Shown piece by piece: positions 34,099-44,241 of a DNA stretch of 64,000 nucleotides. This DNA is from Cellulomonas humilata (GTDB lineage: Bacteria; Actinomycetota; Actinomycetes; Actinomycetales; Cellulomonadaceae). A program made the translations under genes and the position numbers. Position 1 is the first letter of the stretch. Each line of letters starts with the position of its first letter. The notes under the pieces are model-generated. The model made no database searches. It worked only from the letters and a program-made list of their open reading frames with translations, and was not told the DNA's origin. The stretch spans positions 47,453-111,452 of the forward strand of contig NZ_JABMCI010000044.1 in the NCBI RefSeq assembly GCF_013359775.1, written 5' to 3'.

Positions 34099-36462
34099 TC
34101 AGCCGAACCAGTGCGGGAGGGTCGCCTCGTGGGCCTCGCGGGCCTCCGCCAGGGGCAGCGTGAACACGCCCTGGACCTCGACGGCCGGGCCGTGCACGTG
34201 GTCGGACTCGTCGACCGGGGTGCCGGCGCCCGGCGAGCACGACTCGGCGGTCTCGCCCAGACGCAGGGCGGGCACGCCGCGCGCGGTGCAGAGGTCGACC
34301 AGGCGGACCTCCTCCGAGCGCGGCACCGCGACGAGCACGCGGGCGGTCGACTCCGAGAACAGCGCCTCGAACGGCGTGACCCCGTCGCGCTCGCAGATCG
34401 GGTCGAGGGCGACCTGGACCCCGACGCCGTAGCGCAGGCTCGACTCGATGAGCGCCTGGATCAGGCCGCCCTCGGACAGGTCGTGGGCGGCGTCGACCAG
34501 GTCGTCGCGGCTGGCGTGCGTGAGGACCGCGGCGAGCCGGCGCTCGGCGTCCAGGTCCACCGCGGGCGGCAGTCCGCCGAGGTGGCCGTGCATGACGTCG
34601 GCCCAGGCGGAGCCGTCCAGCTCGGGGCGCGTGGTGCCCAGCAGGTAGACGGCCTGGCCGGGAGCGGTCCAGCCGGACGGGGTGGCGTCGGCGACGTCGT
34701 CGAGCACGCCGAGCACGCCGACCACCGGGGTCGGGTGGATGGCCGAGTCGATCAGGCCGGGCTCCCCCGTGCCGTTGTACAGCGACACGTTGCCGCCCGT
34801 GACCGGGACCTCGAGCACCTGGCACGCGTCGGCCAGGCCGCGGATGGCCTCGACCAGCTGCCACATGGAGTCGGGGTGCTCGGGGCTGCCGAAGTTCAGG
34901 CAGTCGGTCACGGCCAGCGGCCGGGCGCCGGTCGTCGCCACGTTCCGGTACGCCTCCGCGAGGGCCAGCTGCGCGCCCGTGTACGGGTCGAGCTTGGCGT
35001 ACCGGCCGTTGGCGTCGGTGGCGAGCGCGACGCCGAGCCCGGTGGACTCGTCGACCCGGATGACGCCGGAGTCGTCGGGCTGCGCGAGCGCGGTGTTGCC
35101 CTGCACGAAGCGGTCGTACTGGTTGGTCACCCACGCCTTGGAGGCCAGGTTGGGGCTGGCCAGCAGCCGGAGGGCGGTCGCGCGGATCTCGGCGTTCGAC
35201 GACGGCTTCGCCAGGGCGGCGGTGGTGTCCGCGTTGAGCGCGTCCTGCCACGCCGGCCGGGCGTACGGGCGGTCGTAGACCGGGCCCTCGTGGGCGACGG
35301 TCTTCGGGTCCACGTCGACGATCCGCAGGCCGTGGTGGTCGATGGTCAGGCGGCCCGTGCCGGTGACCTCGCCGATCACGGCCGTCTCGACGTCCCACTT
35401 GCCGGTGATGGCCAGGAACTCGTCGAGCTGGTCGGGCCGGACGACGGCCATCATGCGCTCCTGCGACTCCGACATGAGGATCTCGCCGGCGGTCAGGGAC
35501 GGGTCGCGCAGCAGCACGTTCTCGAGGTCGACGTGCATGCCGCCGTCCCCGTTGGACGCCAGCTCGCTGGTGGCGCAGGAGATGCCGGCGGCACCGAGGT
35601 CCTGGATGCCCTCGACCACGCGCGCGGCGTAGAGCTCGAGGCAGCACTCGATGAGCACCTTCTCCATGAACGGGTCGCCCACCTGCACCGACGGGCGCTT
35701 CGAGGGCTTGGTGTCGTCAAACGTCTCGCTCGCCAGGATGGAGGCGCCGCCGATGCCGTCGCCACCCGTGCGGGCGCCGAACAGGACGATCTTGTTTCCC
35801 GTCCCCGACGCGTTGGCCAGGTGGATGTCCTCGTGCCGCAGGACGCCCAGGCACAGCGCGTTGACCAGCGGGTTTCCCTGGTAGGAGGCGTCGAACACCA
35901 GCTCGCCGCCGATGTTCGGCAGGCCGAGGGAGTTCCCGTAGCCGCCGACGCCGGCCACGACGCCGTGCACCACGCGGGCCGTGTCGGGGTGGTCGACGGC
36001 GCCGAACCGCAGCTGGTCCATGACCGCGACCGGGCGCGCGCCCATCGAGATGATGTCGCGCACGATCCCGCCGACGCCCGTGGCCGCGCCCTGGTAGGGC
36101 TCCACGTAGGACGGGTGGTTGTGCGACTCGACCTTGAACGTGACCGCCCAGCCGTCACCGATGTCGACGACGCCCGCGTTCTCGCCGATGCCGACGAGCA
36201 GGTGCTCCTTCATGGCCGGCGTGGTCTTGTCGCCGAACTGGCGGAGGTGGTTCTTGCTCGACTTGTACGAGCAGTGCTCCGACCACATCACCGAGTACAT
36301 CGCCAGCTCGGCGGCCGTGGGGCGGCGCTCGAGGATGTCGCGGATCCGCTGGTACTCGTCCGGCTTGAGGCCCAGCTCGGCGAACGGCTGCTCCTGGTCC
36401 GGGGTCGCAGCGGCGACGTCGACGGTGTCGGTCTGGGGGGCGCGCGCAGGTGCGGTGGTCAT
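34099..36462 (-). CDS. purL: Phosphoribosylformylglycinamidine synthase, large subunit
   Basis: 787 residues from ATG 36462 with GAGGG six bases upstream. This is the small PurL type that lacks its own glutaminase domain and needs PurQ and PurS, both present near 60 kb. Landmarks: [62 protein letters not shown], and a second ATP-grasp-like half beginning near [23 protein letters not shown]. It converts FGAR to FGAM with ATP and ammonia channelled from PurQ. In many actinobacteria purL adjoins purQ and purS; here about 23 kb separate them. Confidence 0.96.
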   Translation of the reverse strand: MTTAPARAPQTDTVDVAAATPDQEQPFAELGLKPDEYQRIRDILERRPTAAELAMYSVMWSEHCSYKSSKNHLRQFGDKTTPAMKEHLLVGIGENAGVVDIGDGWAVTFKVESHNHPSYVEPYQGAATGVGGIVRDIISMGARPVAVMDQLRFGAVDHPDTARVVHGVVAGVGGYGNSLGLPNIGGELVFDASYQGNPLVNALCLGVLRHEDIHLANASGTGNKIVLFGARTGGDGIGGASILASETFDDTKPSKRPSVQVGDPFMEKVLIECCLELYAARVVEGIQDLGAAGISCATSELASNGDGGMHVDLENVLLRDPSLTAGEILMSESQERMMAVVRPDQLDEFLAITGKWDVETAVIGEVTGTGRLTIDHHGLRIVDVDPKTVAHEGPVYDRPYARPAWQDALNADTTAALAKPSSNAEIRATALRLLASPNLASKAWVTNQYDRFVQGNTALAQPDDSGVIRVDESTGLGVALATDANGRYAKLDPYTGAQLALAEAYRNVATTGARPLAVTDCLNFGSPEHPDSMWQLVEAIRGLADACQVLEVPVTGGNVSLYNGTGEPGLIDSAIHPTPVVGVLGVLDDVADATPSGWTAPGQAVYLLGTTRPELDGSAWADVMHGHLGGLPPAVDLDAERRLAAVLTHASRDDLVDAAHDLSEGGLIQALIESSLRYGVGVQVALDPICERDGVTPFEALFSESTARVLVAVPRSEEVRLVDLCTARGVPALRLGETAESCSPGAGTPVDESDHVHGPAVEVQGVFTLPLAEAREAHEATLPHWFG

Positions 36463-36632
36463 CGATTCCCTCGGTGGAGACCCGTGGCTCGGCGGCGCGC
36501 GTGCCCGGTGGCGCGAGCAGGCCCGGCCGACGTCGGCAGACGCGCACAGGATACCGGCGGTGGACGGGAGCCCGGGCCTGCGTCCGGGTCGTCCGAGTTG
36601 CACGACTCGTCCGGGTGTGTGACCGTCCTCAC

Positions 36633-37643
36633 ATGAAAGCGCTTCCTACGGACCCGGCAGCGGTGACGATCTACGACGTCGCCGCGCGTGCCGGCGTCGG
36701 GATCGCCACCGTCTCCCGCGCCCTGCGGGGCTCCGCTCCCGTGTCGGACGCGACCCGGGCCAAGGTGCTCGCCGCCGTGGCGGAGCTCGGGTTCCGCCCC
36801 AGCCACGCCGGCACCTCGCTCGCTGCCCGCACGCACGCGGCCAACGGCATCGTGTTCCCGGACCTGTCCGGGCCGTACTACGCCGAGGTGCTGCTCGGGT
36901 ACGAGGAGACCGCCTCGCGGCTCGGCCGCAGCGTGCTCGTCCTGGCCACCCACGGCCGCGACGACCCCGAGTCCTCCGTGCGCGACCTGGCCCGGCGAGT
37001 CGACGGGCTCGTCCTGCTCGGCCGCACGGTCCCCGACCACGTGATCGAGGAGCTCACCGCGTTCGGGCTCCCCGTCGTGGTCGTCGCCCGGCCCGAGGTC
37101 GGCGCCGCCGACTCCATCCGCGCGGACGGGCTCAGCGCCGCACGCGCCCTCGGGGAGCACCTCGCCGGGCACGGGTTCCGCCGGATCGCGTTCCTCGGCT
37201 CGCCCGAGGAGTCGCCCGACGTCGCCGAGCGGTGGCGCGGGGTCCGCGAGGGCCTGGGCAAGCACGGCATCGAGCCCACCGTGACGCCGTGCCTGTTCGA
37301 CGAGGCGTCCGGCACGCGCGTCGCGGCGGCGCTGCTCGCAGGCCCGGAGCGTCCCGACGCCCTGGTCTGCGCCAACGACGAGATCGCCCTCGGAGCGATC
37401 GTCGCGGCGGAGGAGGTCGGCCTGCGGGTCGGCGTCGACGTCGCCATCACCGGCTGGGACGACGTCATGGCCGCGCGCCACGCCCGCCCCGCCCTCACCA
37501 CCGTCCGCCAGCCGATGCGCACGCTCGGGGCACTTGCCGCCGAGGTGCTCGACCAGCGCATCACAGGACACCGCACGACGCCGCGGCACGAGTCGCTCGC
37601 CACCGACCTGGTGGTCCGCGACAGCTGCGGCACGCACCCCTGA
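36633..37643 (+). CDS. LacI-family transcriptional regulator
   Basis: 336 residues if started at ATG 36633. However, the ATG sits inside a LacI-type palindrome, so GTG 36663 ([13 protein letters not shown]), where homology begins, may be the true start. The DNA-binding domain is [47 protein letters not shown], with the hinge following ([15 protein letters not shown]). The ligand domain is the usual periplasmic-binding fold ([32 protein letters not shown]). It almost certainly represses the sugar-import operon starting 43 bases downstream and itself. The inducer is unknown. Confidence 0.92.
   Translation: MKALPTDPAAVTIYDVAARAGVGIATVSRALRGSAPVSDATRAKVLAAVAELGFRPSHAGTSLAARTHAANGIVFPDLSGPYYAEVLLGYEETASRLGRSVLVLATHGRDDPESSVRDLARRVDGLVLLGRTVPDHVIEELTAFGLPVVVVARPEVGAADSIRADGLSAARALGEHLAGHGFRRIAFLGSPEESPDVAERWRGVREGLGKHGIEPTVTPCLFDEASGTRVAAALLAGPERPDALVCANDEIALGAIVAAEEVGLRVGVDVAITGWDDVMAARHARPALTTVRQPMRTLGALAAEVLDQRITGHRTTPRHESLATDLVVRDSCGTHP
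36634..36648. promoter_or_regulatory. LacI-type operator over the start of the LacI gene
   Basis: TGAAAGCGCTTCCTA contains GAAGCGCTTC-like symmetry (AAGCGCTT with outer GA/CC). Lying at the start codon, it would block transcription when bound, implying autoregulation and probably control of the downstream operon. Confidence 0.5.
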
Positions 37644-37685
37644 CAGACCCCACGAGGGGCTGTCCAGGTTCGAGGAGGAACCATC

Positions 37686-38957
37686 ATGAGGAGATCCACG
37701 CGCGTCAGCGTCGCCGCGCTGGCGGTCACGGCGTTCGCCCTGACCGCCTGCGGCCGGAGCGACACCCCTGAGGAGGACGCCACGGCCGAGGCGGTCGCCA
37801 CCGGCGACGTCAGCGGCACCGTCACCGTCTGGGCGATGGGCACGGAGGGCGAGGCCCTCGGCGACTTCGCCGCGGCGTTCACGGAGGAGAACCCGGACGT
37901 CACGATCGACGTCACGGCCATCCCCTGGGACGCGGCCCACGACAAGATCGCCACGGCGATCGCGGCCGACGAGGTGCCCGACGTCTCGATGATCGGCACC
38001 ACGTGGATGGGTGAGTTCGCCACCAGCGGCGGGCTGGACCCGACGCCGCCCGACCTCATCGACGAGTCGTCGTTCTTCCCCGGCGCCTGGGGCTCCACCG
38101 AGGTGGGTGGCACGTCCTACGCGGTCCCGTGGTACGTCGAGACCCGCGTGCTCTACGTCGACACCGCGCTGGCGGAGCAGGCCGGCGTCTCGCCGACGCC
38201 CGCGACGTGGGAGGACCTCATGGCGACGTCCAAGGGCATGCAGTCGGCGGGCGCCCAGTGGGGCATCACGCTCCAGGCCGGCCAGACGGGCGCGTGGCAG
38301 ACGTTCCTGCCGTTCGCGTGGCAGGCAGGCGCGGAGATCATGAACGAGGAGCAGACCGAGTTCACGTTCGACAGCCCCGAGTTCGTCAAGGCGCTCGCCT
38401 ACTACCAGTCGTTCTTCACCGACGGGGTCGCCCCGAAGGAGCTCCCCGAGGGCACGCTCGAACCCGACTTCGTCGCCGGCAAGATCGGCGCCTTCCAGTC
38501 CGGCCCGTGGCACATCGGCATCCTCGACGACACCGGCGGCGAGGGCTTCCTCGACAGCGTGACGCTCGCGCCGCTGCCCGCCGACGAGACGCAGGCGTCG
38601 TTCATCGGCGGCAGCAACCTCGCCGTGTTCACGAGCTCGGAGAACCGCGACGCCGCCTGGAAGTTCGTCCAGTGGCTCAGCCAGCCCGAGATCCAGGCGC
38701 AGTGGTACGCGATCACGAGCGACCTCCCCGCCGTGCAGTCCGCGTGGGACGAGGGCGACCTCGCCGACGACACCACGCTGGCCGTGTTCGGCGAGCAGAT
38801 GGCGACCGCCCAGGCGCCCCCGTCGATCCCGACGTGGGAGCAGATCGCGAACGTCATCGACACCGAGCTGGAGAAGGTCTGCAAGTCCGGCATGGACCCG
38901 CAGGAGGCCGCCACGGCCATCCAGCAGCAGGCCGAAGCGATCGGCACGGGGCTCTGA
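37686..38957 (+). CDS. Sugar ABC transporter substrate-binding lipoprotein (family 1)
   Basis: 423 residues from ATG 37686 behind GAGGAGGA. Lipobox LTAC with Cys22, then an acidic linker. The family-1 core is TVTVWAMGTEGEALGDFAAAFTEENPDVTIDVTAIPWDAAHDKIATAIAADEVPDVSMIGTTW. The segment GKIGAFQSGPWHIGIL and C-terminal WEQIANVIDTELEKVCKSGMDPQEAATAIQQQA are normal. It captures a sugar or oligosaccharide for the two permeases that follow. No ATPase gene is in the operon, so a shared MsiK-type ATPase encoded elsewhere is expected, as in streptomycetes. Confidence 0.93.
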   Translation: MRRSTRVSVAALAVTAFALTACGRSDTPEEDATAEAVATGDVSGTVTVWAMGTEGEALGDFAAAFTEENPDVTIDVTAIPWDAAHDKIATAIAADEVPDVSMIGTTWMGEFATSGGLDPTPPDLIDESSFFPGAWGSTEVGGTSYAVPWYVETRVLYVDTALAEQAGVSPTPATWEDLMATSKGMQSAGAQWGITLQAGQTGAWQTFLPFAWQAGAEIMNEEQTEFTFDSPEFVKALAYYQSFFTDGVAPKELPEGTLEPDFVAGKIGAFQSGPWHIGILDDTGGEGFLDSVTLAPLPADETQASFIGGSNLAVFTSSENRDAAWKFVQWLSQPEIQAQWYAITSDLPAVQSAWDEGDLADDTTLAVFGEQMATAQAPPSIPTWEQIANVIDTELEKVCKSGMDPQEAATAIQQQAEAIGTGL

Positions 38958-38961
38958 CCCC

Positions 38962-39978
38962 ATGTCCACGACCCTGACCTCCGGGTCGGGCGTGCGGAAC
39001 CCGGGGGCGGCCGACCAGGCCGCCCCCCGGATCCGGCGCTCCTCCCCGATGCACCGACGGCGCAGCATCGCCGCGTGGGGCATGGCGGCACCGTTCGTCG
39101 TGCTGTTCCTCATCTTCGTGGCGTGGCCGGTCGTCTCGTCGCTCTTCATGAGCGTCACCGACATCAAGAGCCGAGACCTGCAGAACCCGTTCGCGGTCGA
39201 GTTCGTCGGGTTCGACAACTTCGCGACCGTGCTCACGGACCCGACGTTCCAGCAGGCCGCGTTCAACACGCTCTACTTCGTGGTCGTCGGCGTCCCGCTG
39301 ACCATGCTCGTGGCGCTCGCCATCGCGATCGCCCTGAACACCGGCATCACCAAGCTGTCCGGCTTCTTCCGGATCGGCTACTACATGCCGGTCGTCACCT
39401 CGATCGTGGCCGTGGCGGTCGTCTGGCGCTTCCTCCTGCGGCCCGAGAACGGCCTGGTCAACGAGGTCCTCGGGTGGGTCGGCATCACCGGCCCCGACTG
39501 GCTGGGCAGCACCACGTGGGCGATGCCGTCGCTCATCGCCATGTCCGTGTGGCGGTCGCTCGGCACGCTGGTCGTGATCTTCCTGGCCGGCCTGCAGTCG
39601 GTGCCCAAGGCGCTGCACGAGGCGGCGGCGCTCGACGGCGCCACCGCGTGGCAGCGCCTGCGCCGGATCACGATCCCGACCATCCGCCCGACCATGCTGT
39701 TCGCCGGGGTGATCACCGGCATCGGGTTCCTGCAGTTCTTCGAGGAGCCGTTCGTGATGACGCAGGGTGGCCCGCTGAACAGCACGCTCTCCGTGGCCTA
39801 CCTCGTCTACAACACGTTCGGGTTCGGCAACTACGGCGTCGCCACCGCCATGAGCTACGTGCTCTTCGCCGCGGTCGTCCTGCTCACGGTCGTGCAGTTC
39901 AAGGTGCTGGGCGAGCGCGACGACGCGGCCGGCCCGAAGCGCCGTTGGTTCCGTCGTTCGGGAGGTGTGTCCGCATGA
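38962..39978 (+). CDS. Sugar ABC transporter permease, MalF type
   Basis: 338 residues from ATG 38962, four bases after the preceding stop. A polar, basic N-terminus of about 35 residues precedes six helices (AAPFVVLFLIFVAWPVVSSLFM; TLYFVVVGVPLTMLVALAIAIAL; VVTSIVAVAVVWRFLL; and three more). The EAA loop is EAAALDGATAWQRLRRITIP. The first extracytoplasmic segment is short. It pairs with the MalG-type permease and overlaps it by four bases (ATGA). Import requires an ATPase supplied from another locus. Confidence 0.93.
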   Translation: MSTTLTSGSGVRNPGAADQAAPRIRRSSPMHRRRSIAAWGMAAPFVVLFLIFVAWPVVSSLFMSVTDIKSRDLQNPFAVEFVGFDNFATVLTDPTFQQAAFNTLYFVVVGVPLTMLVALAIAIALNTGITKLSGFFRIGYYMPVVTSIVAVAVVWRFLLRPENGLVNEVLGWVGITGPDWLGSTTWAMPSLIAMSVWRSLGTLVVIFLAGLQSVPKALHEAAALDGATAWQRLRRITIPTIRPTMLFAGVITGIGFLQFFEEPFVMTQGGPLNSTLSVAYLVYNTFGFGNYGVATAMSYVLFAAVVLLTVVQFKVLGERDDAAGPKRRWFRRSGGVSA

Positions 39979-40871
39979 CCGCCATCACCGACAAGGCAGC
40001 TGTGGCAGAGCCGTCGACCAAGCCGAGGGGCACCGTGGGCTCGCACATCGGCGAGCCGCAGGCCCGCCCGTGGCTCTACGTCGTGCTCGGCATCGGCCTG
40101 GTGCTCGTCGTCACGCCGTTCGTCTGGATGCTGCTCGGCTCGTTCATGACCGAGGGTGAGCTGCGCGCCAACCCGCCCACGTGGTGGCCTGCCAACCCGT
40201 CGCTGGACAACTTCCGCGAGCTGTTCGCGCGGCTCGACTTCCCGCAGTTCTTCACCAACTCGATCGTCGTCGCGGTCACCGTGACCCTGGGCAACCTCGT
40301 GTTCTGCTCGATGCTCGGGTACGCGTTCGCCAAGATCGACTTCTGGGGGCGCACCTGGCTCTTCCGCCTGGTGCTGGCCACGCTGATGGTCCCCGGGATG
40401 GTCACGCTGGTCCCGCTGTTCGTGCTGGTCAGCAACCTGGGCATGGTCAACACCTACTTCGGCCTGATCCTGCCGTTCCTGGCCGGACCGTTCGGGGTGT
40501 TCCTCATGCGGCAGTTCATGCAGGGAGTCCCCGACGAGCTCATCGACGCCGCGCGCGTCGACGGCGCAGGCGAGTTCCGGATCTTCGCGCGGGTGGTCAT
40601 GCCGCTGTGCAAGCCCGCGCTCGCGACGCTCGCGATCCTCACGTTCCTCGGGTCGTGGAACAGCTTCCTGTGGCCGCTGGTGGTGGCCAGCACCGAGGAC
40701 ATGTACACCCTGCCGGTCGCGCTGGGGCTGTACGCCGTCGGGCAGAACTCCACCGACTACGGCCTGCTGCTCGCCGGCGCCATGGTCATCGTCGTCCCGA
40801 TCCTGATCGTGTTCTTCGCGCTGCAGAAGCACTTCGTCCAGGGCCTGGCCACGACCGGCCTCAAGTCATGA
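39975..40871 (+). CDS. Sugar ABC transporter permease, MalG type
   Basis: 298 residues from ATG 39975, overlapping the MalF-type gene. It has six helices with LRANPPTWWPANPSLDNFRELF (a typical MalG loop after helix 1), TNSIVVAVTVTLGNLVFCSMLGYAFA, and the EAA loop ELIDAARVDGAGEFRIFARVVMPLCKPAL. The C-terminus is FALQKHFVQGLATTGLKS, the usual permease ending. The frame continues far upstream but only as a shadow of the previous gene. Its stop overlaps the start of the secreted hydrolase, so import and degradation are coupled. Confidence 0.94.
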   Translation: MTAITDKAAVAEPSTKPRGTVGSHIGEPQARPWLYVVLGIGLVLVVTPFVWMLLGSFMTEGELRANPPTWWPANPSLDNFRELFARLDFPQFFTNSIVVAVTVTLGNLVFCSMLGYAFAKIDFWGRTWLFRLVLATLMVPGMVTLVPLFVLVSNLGMVNTYFGLILPFLAGPFGVFLMRQFMQGVPDELIDAARVDGAGEFRIFARVVMPLCKPALATLAILTFLGSWNSFLWPLVVASTEDMYTLPVALGLYAVGQNSTDYGLLLAGAMVIVVPILIVFFALQKHFVQGLATTGLKS

Positions 40872-42445
40872 TCTCCACGAAGGGCTCGATGATGAGACTC
40901 CGACCTCTCGCGGCCGCAGCAGCGGCTGCCGCACTCCTGCTCACCGGTGCCACGACCGCCTCCGCCGGCGGAAGCCACCACGACGACGACCTCGGCCTGA
41001 CCCGCCACGACCGCGCGGACCTGCACCGGTGGGGTGTCGACACGTGGGCCTCGTTCGTCGCCATGACGGACGAGACCACGGGCCTGCCCGCCGACAACAT
41101 CGACGCGTCGCTCGACCCCGCGACGCGGTCCGGCTACACCTCGCCGACGAACATCGGTGCGTACCTGTGGTCGACCGTCTCGGCCGAGGAGCTCGGGATC
41201 ATCGGCAAGCGCGAGGCGCGGCAGCGGCTGAAGCAGACGCTGACGACGATCGCGACGATGGAGCGCCACGAGCCGAGCGGCATGTTCTACAACTGGTACG
41301 ACGAGGCCACCGGCGCCAAGCTGGTGACGTTCCCGAACGGCGAGACGATCTACCCGTTCCTGTCGAGCGTGGACAACGGGTGGTTCGCGGCCGCGCTCAT
41401 GGTGGTCGCCACCGCCGAGCCGTCGCTGCGGCGGCAGGCGAACGCGCTCCTGGAGCCGATGGACTTCGCGGCGTTCTACGACGCGAACCAGTTCGGCGGC
41501 ACCAAGCCCGGACTCATGCGCGGCGGCTTCTGGGCTGCCCCGCCGCCCCAGGAGACCGACCCCGGGACCGTCGCCGGGTCGCCCGTGTTCTTCACCAAGA
41601 ACCACTACGACATCACCAACTCCGAGCCGCGGATCGCCAGCTACATCGGCATCGCCCGCGGTCAGATCCCGCCCGCGCACTACTTCGCGACCGCCCGCAC
41701 GTTCCCGGCCAGCTGCGACTGGGCCTGGCTGGAGCAGCGCCCGGTCGGCGTGACCCGCACGTACGAGGGCATCGAGGTGTTCGAGGGAGCCTTCACCTAC
41801 CGCGGCATGCGCATCGTGCCGACGTGGGGCGGCGACATGTTCGAGGAGCTCATGCCCGACCTGTTCGTGCCGGAGGCTGAGTGGGCCCCGAAGAGCTGGG
41901 GCGTCAACCACCCGCTCGCGGTGCGCGCGCACATCGAGCACGGCCTGATCGAGGCCGGCTACGGCTACTGGGGCTTCTCCCCCGCCAGCGACCCGTTCGC
42001 CAACTACGACGTCTACGGGGTCGACGCGATCGGCATGAACCCCGAGGGCTACCCGTCCGACGCGGAGAAGACGAACGTCGACGCCGGCTACGAGGGCTGC
42101 CGCCCGGCGACCAACCCGACGCCGACCTTCAAGGACGGAGTCGTCACCCCGCACGCGTCCTTCCTCGCGCTGCCCTACGCGCCCCGCGAGGCCGTCGACA
42201 ACCTCCGCAAGATCGAGACGGTCCTCGGCGCGTATGGCGACGGCGGGTTCTACGACGCGGTCGCGGTGCGCACCAACACGCAGGCGAAGCGCTACCTCTC
42301 GCTCGACCAGGGCATGGTCCTGGGCGCGCTGGGCAACGTGCTCGGCGGCGGCATCCTGCACGACTCCTTCGGCACCCGGCAGGTGGAGAAGGTCCTGCGT
42401 CCGCTCATCGGCCAGGAGGAGTTCGGCGCGGGGGTCGTCAAGTGA
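40868..42445 (+). CDS. Secreted glycoamylase-like (PF10091-type) glycoside hydrolase
   Basis: 525 residues from ATG 40868 (alternative ATG 40892). The signal peptide MRLRPLAAAAAAAALLLTGATTASAG is followed by HHDDD. The fold looks like the putative-glucoamylase family PF10091: WGVDTWASFVAMTDETTGLPADNI, TSPTNIGAYLWSTVSAEELGII, FSPASDPFANYDVYGVDAIGMNPEGYPSDAEK, GVVTPHASFLALPYAPREAVDNL and LSLDQGMVLGALGNVLGGG. That clan includes GH144 endo-beta-1,2-glucanases, so a beta-glucan is one candidate substrate; the activity of this branch is not established. It is translated in overlap with the permeases, and its product is presumably the imported sugar. Confidence 0.85.
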   Translation: MISTKGSMMRLRPLAAAAAAAALLLTGATTASAGGSHHDDDLGLTRHDRADLHRWGVDTWASFVAMTDETTGLPADNIDASLDPATRSGYTSPTNIGAYLWSTVSAEELGIIGKREARQRLKQTLTTIATMERHEPSGMFYNWYDEATGAKLVTFPNGETIYPFLSSVDNGWFAAALMVVATAEPSLRRQANALLEPMDFAAFYDANQFGGTKPGLMRGGFWAAPPPQETDPGTVAGSPVFFTKNHYDITNSEPRIASYIGIARGQIPPAHYFATARTFPASCDWAWLEQRPVGVTRTYEGIEVFEGAFTYRGMRIVPTWGGDMFEELMPDLFVPEAEWAPKSWGVNHPLAVRAHIEHGLIEAGYGYWGFSPASDPFANYDVYGVDAIGMNPEGYPSDAEKTNVDAGYEGCRPATNPTPTFKDGVVTPHASFLALPYAPREAVDNLRKIETVLGAYGDGGFYDAVAVRTNTQAKRYLSLDQGMVLGALGNVLGGGILHDSFGTRQVEKVLRPLIGQEEFGAGVVK

Positions 42446-44241
42446 CCGACGCGCGCGCGGACTGGGAGGACCGGATCGGTCGGCGCTCCGACACCGCGGC
42501 GGCCGGGGCGATCCCCGTCCTGGCCCCGCCGGCCGGCCTGTACGCGGCGCCCGGCGTCGGCCATGTGTCCCTGCACTGGGAGCCGGTGCAGGGTGCGGTC
42601 GGCTACCAGGTGATCCGGGACGGGGTCCCGCTGGACCACCACGGCGGCGACGTCCTGGCGGTGCCGCACGGGCCCTACGCGGACACCACCGGCGAACCCG
42701 GTGTCCCGCACCGGTACACCGTGGCGACCGTGACCGACGTCGACGTGACGGGCCCCGGGGGCGACGAGGTTCTCGCCGCGTCGCTGCCCGTCGGCGATCC
42801 TGCGGTGGTCGAGGTGCTCGTGGACCTCGACACCGTGGTCCGGGAGCTGCCCCGGCCCTGGCGGCCGATGATCGGCTCGGAGCACCTCAGCCTGCTGCTC
42901 AGCGAGGAGTCGGTCGGCGGGCAGAGCATCTCCGCCGACCTGACCAGCGCCCTGCGCGCGGCGCACGACGAGCTGGGTGTCGCCACCGTCCGGGCGCACG
43001 CGATCCTGTGCGACGACCTGGGCGTCTACCGCGAGGTCGACGGGGAGCCGGTGCACGACTTCACCGGCGTCGACGCCACCTACGACGCGCTGCTCGCCCT
43101 CGGCCTGCGGCCCGTCGTCGAGCTGTCGTACATGCCGCGCGACCTGGCGTCGGACCCGGACGTGACGGTGTTCGACTACGCCGCGATCGTGTCCCCGCCG
43201 AAGGACTGGGACCGCTGGGGTGCTCTGGTCACGGACCTGGTCGGGCACCTGGTGCAGCGCTACGGGCTGGACGAGGTGCGGGAGAACTGGTCGTTCGAGG
43301 TGTGGAACGAACCCAACCTCGAGGTGTTCTGGTCGGGCACGCGCGAGGAGTTCTGGCGCCTGTACGACGTGACGGTGACGGCCGTACGGACGGTCGACGA
43401 CCGGCTGGTGGTGGGCGGTCCGTCGACGGCGGCCGCGGGCTGGGTGGACGGGCTGCTGGAGCACGTCGCCGGGTCCGGTTCGCCGGTCGACTTCGTCTCG
43501 ACGCACACCTACGGCAACGCGCCGCTGGACCTGCGGGCGACGCTCGCGCGGCACGGTCGCGAGGACGCCGGGATCTGGTGGACCGAGTGGGGCGTGAGCC
43601 CGACGCACTTCGGCAACGCCAACGACGGGGTGTTCTCCGCGGCGTTCCTGGTCCGCGGCATGCGGTCGGCGGCGGGCCGGATCGACGCCCTGTCCTACTG
43701 GGTGGTCTCCGACCAGTTCGAGGAGCTCGGACGGCCGCCGCGCCTGCTGCACGGCGGGTTCGGGCTGCGCACGGTCGGGGAGCTGCGCAAGCCTCGCTGG
43801 TGGGCACTGTGGTTGCTGGAGCAGCTGGGGTCCGACGAGGTCGCGGCGACCCTCACCGGCGACGGCGCGGGCAGCCTGGTCGAGGCGTGGGCGTCGCGCG
43901 ACGGCGACGAGCGTGTCGCCGTGGCGCTCTGGAACGGCACGCTCGACCAGGGCAAGGTCGACGGGACCGCCGCGCTGGACCGGACCGTGCACCTGGTGCT
44001 CGACGGGCTGCCGCCGGGCTCCTGGACGGTGCGGGAGTCGCGGGTCGACGCGGACCACTCGAACATCGCGGCCCTGTGGTCGTCCATGTCGGAGGGTGCG
44101 GACTGGCCGACCGACGACCAGTGGGCGACCCTGCGCGCGGCCGACCGGCTGGCCGTGACCGAGCGCCCCCTGGGCGGCTCCTCGATCGACGTCCACCTGC
44201 CCAACCCGGCGATCGTGCTGGTCGAGCTGGTTCGCGTGTGA
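42442..44241 (+). CDS. Intracellular GH39-type glycosidase with N-terminal FnIII-like domain
   Basis: 599 residues from GTG 42442 (GTGA overlap). It has no signal peptide, so it acts on imported sugar. About 40-130 form an FnIII-like beta domain (GVGHVSLHWEPVQGAVGYQVIRDGVPL). The catalytic TIM barrel follows: acid/base Glu290 in EVWNEPNLEVFW and nucleophile Glu382 in GIWWTEWGVSP, with the GH39 feature SEHLSLLL. A C-terminal beta domain ends the protein. GH39 contains beta-xylosidases and related exo-enzymes. The substrate specificity here is not readable from sequence. Confidence 0.88.
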   Translation: MTDARADWEDRIGRRSDTAAAGAIPVLAPPAGLYAAPGVGHVSLHWEPVQGAVGYQVIRDGVPLDHHGGDVLAVPHGPYADTTGEPGVPHRYTVATVTDVDVTGPGGDEVLAASLPVGDPAVVEVLVDLDTVVRELPRPWRPMIGSEHLSLLLSEESVGGQSISADLTSALRAAHDELGVATVRAHAILCDDLGVYREVDGEPVHDFTGVDATYDALLALGLRPVVELSYMPRDLASDPDVTVFDYAAIVSPPKDWDRWGALVTDLVGHLVQRYGLDEVRENWSFEVWNEPNLEVFWSGTREEFWRLYDVTVTAVRTVDDRLVVGGPSTAAAGWVDGLLEHVAGSGSPVDFVSTHTYGNAPLDLRATLARHGREDAGIWWTEWGVSPTHFGNANDGVFSAAFLVRGMRSAAGRIDALSYWVVSDQFEELGRPPRLLHGGFGLRTVGELRKPRWWALWLLEQLGSDEVAATLTGDGAGSLVEAWASRDGDERVAVALWNGTLDQGKVDGTAALDRTVHLVLDGLPPGSWTVRESRVDADHSNIAALWSSMSEGADWPTDDQWATLRAADRLAVTERPLGGSSIDVHLPNPAIVLVELVRV

